8,023 nt of DNA. Source: Planctomycetota bacterium. Its GTDB lineage: Bacteria; Planctomycetota; Planctomycetia; Pirellulales; UBA1268. Each line of letters opens with the position of its first letter. The first letter of the stretch is position 1. The DNA lies in assembly GCA_027622795.1 (NCBI GenBank), contig JAQBZA010000123.1, positions 1 to 8,023 of the forward strand, in the 5' to 3' direction. Shown one piece after another: positions 5,928 through 8,023 of this stretch. The position numbers and the translations under genes are program-made. Below the pieces are notes generated by a model. The model did not search any database. It had not been told where the DNA came from and worked only from the letters and a program-made list of their open reading frames with translations.

Positions 5928-7856
5928 ATGAGAGCCCTCCGTCCGCTGGCTGCAGGAGTCGTTGCCGTCGCCGCCCTCGGCCTGATCCTGGTGGCATGGC
6001 GGATGTGGTCGGTGAGACCTACCGCCGAGGATCCGTCGGGAGAGGAAACCCTTGCTCCGCCGAGGCTTGCTTCCCGGCCCGATGACTTCGTCGGCTCGAG
6101 GGCCTGCGTCCGTTGCCACGCGGACCTTGCGGCGACCTTCTTTGCGCACCCGATGGGCCGTTCACTCGGCAGAGTTGATGCGGTCACACGGATTGAGCAC
6201 GGGTCACCCGGGCCCGTGGCCAGGGATGGCGACCGCGAGTATCTCGTGGTCGAGCGGGAAGGGGTGACGGAGCACATCGAGCGTGTCATCGATGACATGG
6301 GTCTCATCTACGAGCAGGCCGTGCCTGTGCACTTTGCGCTCGGGTCCGGGCGACGAGGCCGCTCCTATCTTACCGAACGAGAAGGTCGGCTTTTTCAGTC
6401 ACCCTTAGGCTGGTATACCCAGCGCGGCTGCTGGGATCTCTCACCCGGGTATCGTGATGATCGCAGCCTCCGCTTCGAGCGGGTCATCGATGACAGCTGC
6501 CTCTACTGCCATGCCGGCCGCACCCAGCCGGCCCCTGGTCGAGTGGGCCCGAGCGGTCGGTTTAGCGTCCCAGTCTTTTTCGAAGAGGCGATCGGCTGTG
6601 AACGCTGCCATGGTCCCGGCGGAAGGCATGTCGCCCGGATGGAACGCATCCGAGCCCAAGAGGAACACGAAACTCAGCCGATCAATACCAGCGACACAGA
6701 TATCGTCAATCCATCGCACCTCAGCCCGGAGCGACGGGAGGCTGTCTGTAATCAGTGTCATCTTGCGGGAGCGGCGGTGATCCCCCGGCTCGGGCGAGGC
6801 TTCTTCGATTTTCGGCCTGGTGACCTGCTCGACGACACGCTCGTGGTACTGGAGTCGAATGCGGGTGATCATCAAGCAGCCGTGAGCCACACTGAACAGA
6901 TGCGAGCCAGCCGATGCTTCACTGCAAGCAATGGTAGTCTGGGCTGCACGTCCTGTCACGATCCGCACGCGGTGCCAGCTGCGGACGATCGTGACGTGTT
7001 CTATCGGGCTCGTTGTCATGCCTGCCACGGCGACGAGGCGTGTGGACTTTCTGTTTTGCAGCGTGTTGAACGTGCCGACAACTCATGCATCAGATGCCAC
7101 ATGCCGAAGGCAGCAGCGGGAGACATTCCCCATACGGCGTTGACTGATCACACGATCATTCGGCACACCGCCAAATTTGCCCGCTCATCTTCAGGAAAAA
7201 CGCCCACTGTTTCCGGTGACGAGCCTCACGTGTTTGCCGGTGGCGTCTCCCGGCTGCCACGGCGTGAGGTCGACCGTGCGCTCGGCCTCTGGAACGCGAC
7301 GCTCGCCCTGCGGCAGCGTGACTCGCAGCGCGCGGCCGAGGCAGTCGCACTGCTGCTCGGCGATCCGATCACCGATCCCGGCCCGGCTGGAGTTCCTGAT
7401 GCCGTAGCTGACGACGTGCCGGTGCTCCTGACCCTTGGAGATCTCTTTGCGTCCACTGGCCGCGGGGATATCGCCACGGCCTGCTACACCCGGATCCTCG
7501 CGCTCGACCCGCAGGACGAGGCTGCGTTGGCTGGCGCATTGGGGTTGGCCGCCGCCTCTGGTCAGATGGCAACCGCCCTCGACTACGCCGACCGCTTGGC
7601 GAAGGCGAGCCCCTTCATTGCCGAGGCCCACGCCCGACGGGCTGCCATCCTCGCCACCTTGGCCCGTTGGAGGGAGTGTCGGGAGGCGGCGGAGCGTGCT
7701 GTCGCTCTTGACCCAACGGCAGTTGGTGCCCAGCAGCGACTGATCGAGGCGTGTCGCCACCTCGGTGACGAGGCGGCTGCCAACGCGGCAGAGACACGGC
7801 TGCAGCGGCTCGAAGATGTGATCACGGCCGGCTCACCGGCTGCAAATCCGCCGTGA
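5928..7856 (+). CDS. Membrane-anchored heptaheme c-type cytochrome with C-terminal TPR domain
   Basis: The 642-residue product begins with a signal anchor (hydrophobic residues about 5-26) and continues outside the cytoplasm. Seven CXXCH c-haem sites are visible: CVRCH 60, CLYCH 191, CERCH 224, CNQCH 274, CTSCH 340, CHACH 363 and CIRCH 387. Recognisable family-like stretches are FFAHPMGRSL after haem 1, WDLSPGY at 169-175, CFTASNGSLGCTSCHDPH around haem 5, and CHMP followed by H402 and TDH408, which may supply distal haem ligands. A gap of about 126 residues between haems 1 and 2 probably forms a non-haem beta-rich subdomain. Residues about 497-632 are TPR-like helical repeats. The ATG at 5928 gives a clean signal sequence and lies 35 nt after the upstream stop. 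An in-frame TTG at 5889 would overlap that stop as TTGA and add 13 residues; neither start has a strong ribosome-binding site. It is probably cotranscribed with the two upstream genes. The reaction, if any, is unknown. Confidence 0.9.
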   Translation: MRALRPLAAGVVAVAALGLILVAWRMWSVRPTAEDPSGEETLAPPRLASRPDDFVGSRACVRCHADLAATFFAHPMGRSLGRVDAVTRIEHGSPGPVARDGDREYLVVEREGVTEHIERVIDDMGLIYEQAVPVHFALGSGRRGRSYLTEREGRLFQSPLGWYTQRGCWDLSPGYRDDRSLRFERVIDDSCLYCHAGRTQPAPGRVGPSGRFSVPVFFEEAIGCERCHGPGGRHVARMERIRAQEEHETQPINTSDTDIVNPSHLSPERREAVCNQCHLAGAAVIPRLGRGFFDFRPGDLLDDTLVVLESNAGDHQAAVSHTEQMRASRCFTASNGSLGCTSCHDPHAVPAADDRDVFYRARCHACHGDEACGLSVLQRVERADNSCIRCHMPKAAAGDIPHTALTDHTIIRHTAKFARSSSGKTPTVSGDEPHVFAGGVSRLPRREVDRALGLWNATLALRQRDSQRAAEAVALLLGDPITDPGPAGVPDAVADDVPVLLTLGDLFASTGRGDIATACYTRILALDPQDEAALAGALGLAAASGQMATALDYADRLAKASPFIAEAHARRAAILATLARWRECREAAERAVALDPTAVGAQQRLIEACRHLGDEAAANAAETRLQRLEDVITAGSPAANPP

Positions 7857-7860
7857 ATCA

Positions 7861-7881
7861 GCCTGCCCGTGGGCGGCAGGC
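7861..7881. other. Inverted repeat between convergent genes, possible transcript-end hairpin
   Basis: GCCTGCC and GGCAGGC form a perfect 7-bp stem with a 7-nt loop, starting 5 nt after the stop of the heptaheme gene. The downstream plus-strand bases are A-rich (AAAAAGAAA), not T-rich. On the minus strand the T-run precedes the hairpin. It is therefore not a canonical intrinsic terminator in either direction, but it could stabilise or end transcripts by another mechanism. The interval between the two convergent stops is only 42 nt. Confidence 0.4.
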
Positions 7882-7898
7882 AAAAAGAAAGCATCCAC

Positions 7899-8023
7899 TC
7901 AGGGTGCGAGCGTCGGCTCCGCCAGTGGCTCACGTAGAACGAGCACTTGATCGACAGCCACCCCGTCGAGCGACTGACTCACCCCGCTGGGCCACAACAC
8001 CTCCATGGTGCATGGCCCATCAC
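7899..8023 (-). CDS. C-terminal end of a probable second ASPIC/UnbV-domain protein (truncated at window edge)
   Basis: On the minus strand a frame enters from the right edge and ends at TGA 7901-7899, giving 40 residues. It includes MEVLWPSGVSQSLDG followed by VAVDQVLVLREP. This matches the end of ASPIC/UnbV domains, where a strand leading into WPSG is followed by a short segment ending in a valine-rich strand with a terminal Arg/Glu. The full VCBS/ASPIC protein in this window ends in the same way (VRIRWPDGG, then DRLHVIRR). After the conserved strand is a short tail, LAEPTLAP. Most of the gene lies outside the window, so whether it carries VCBS repeats is unknown. It is convergent with the cytochrome operon. 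The fragment is short, but the motif is distinctive. Confidence 0.7.
   Translation of the reverse strand, partial: DGPCTMEVLWPSGVSQSLDGVAVDQVLVLREPLAEPTLAP

Noticed and set aside
5928..7856. Octaheme hydroxylamine oxidoreductase or octaheme nitrite/tetrathionate reductase
   Set aside because: Only seven CXXCH sites are present, no CXXCK is seen, and the spacing (about 126 residues between the first two) and TPR tail differ from those families as I know them.
7861..7881. Canonical Rho-independent terminator of the cytochrome operon
   Set aside because: The stem is followed by an A-run rather than a T-run on the plus strand, and in the other direction the T-run precedes the stem.

Overview
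The window holds an accessory multiheme-cytochrome locus. It is most likely from a member of the Planctomycetota, or a metabolically similar bacterium. That guess rests on a GC-rich coding style, long c-type cytochromes fused to tetratricopeptide repeats (TPR), and a neighbouring FG-GAP/VCBS protein with an ASPIC/UnbV C-terminus. No rRNA or other taxonomic marker is present, so the lineage is an inference.

Layout: (1) Positions 1-996, minus strand, carry a radical SAM enzyme that runs off the left edge; its 3' end is missing. (2) A 178-bp divergent intergenic stretch (997-1174) holds a ribosome-binding site for each neighbour and one candidate extended -10 promoter element. (3) Three plus-strand genes follow in tight succession and look like one operon. 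The first is a membrane-anchored pentaheme cytochrome with a C-terminal TPR domain (1175-4021). The second is a VCBS/ASPIC-UnbV protein whose start overlaps the previous stop as ATGA (4018-5892). The third is a membrane-anchored heptaheme cytochrome with a C-terminal TPR domain (5928-7856). (4) A short inverted repeat (7861-7881) sits just after the operon. (5) At the right edge, on the minus strand and convergent with the operon, is the C-terminal tail of what appears to be a second ASPIC/UnbV protein (7899-8023, truncated).

How the genes may work together (inference): the first cytochrome has five predicted transmembrane helices with paired histidines that could hold b-type haem, followed by five CXXCH c-haem sites outside the membrane. 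It could take electrons from the quinone pool. The second cytochrome carries seven CXXCH sites behind a single N-terminal anchor and could act as a further electron carrier or as a catalytic multihaem protein. The VCBS protein is predicted to be a calcium-stabilised, extracytoplasmic beta-propeller-like protein that could scaffold them, with the TPR tails as docking surfaces. Neither cytochrome has a CXXCK site, so neither looks like a nitrite reductase of the NrfA type. The substrate cannot be read from sequence. The radical SAM gene is divergent and has no obvious link to the electron-transfer genes.
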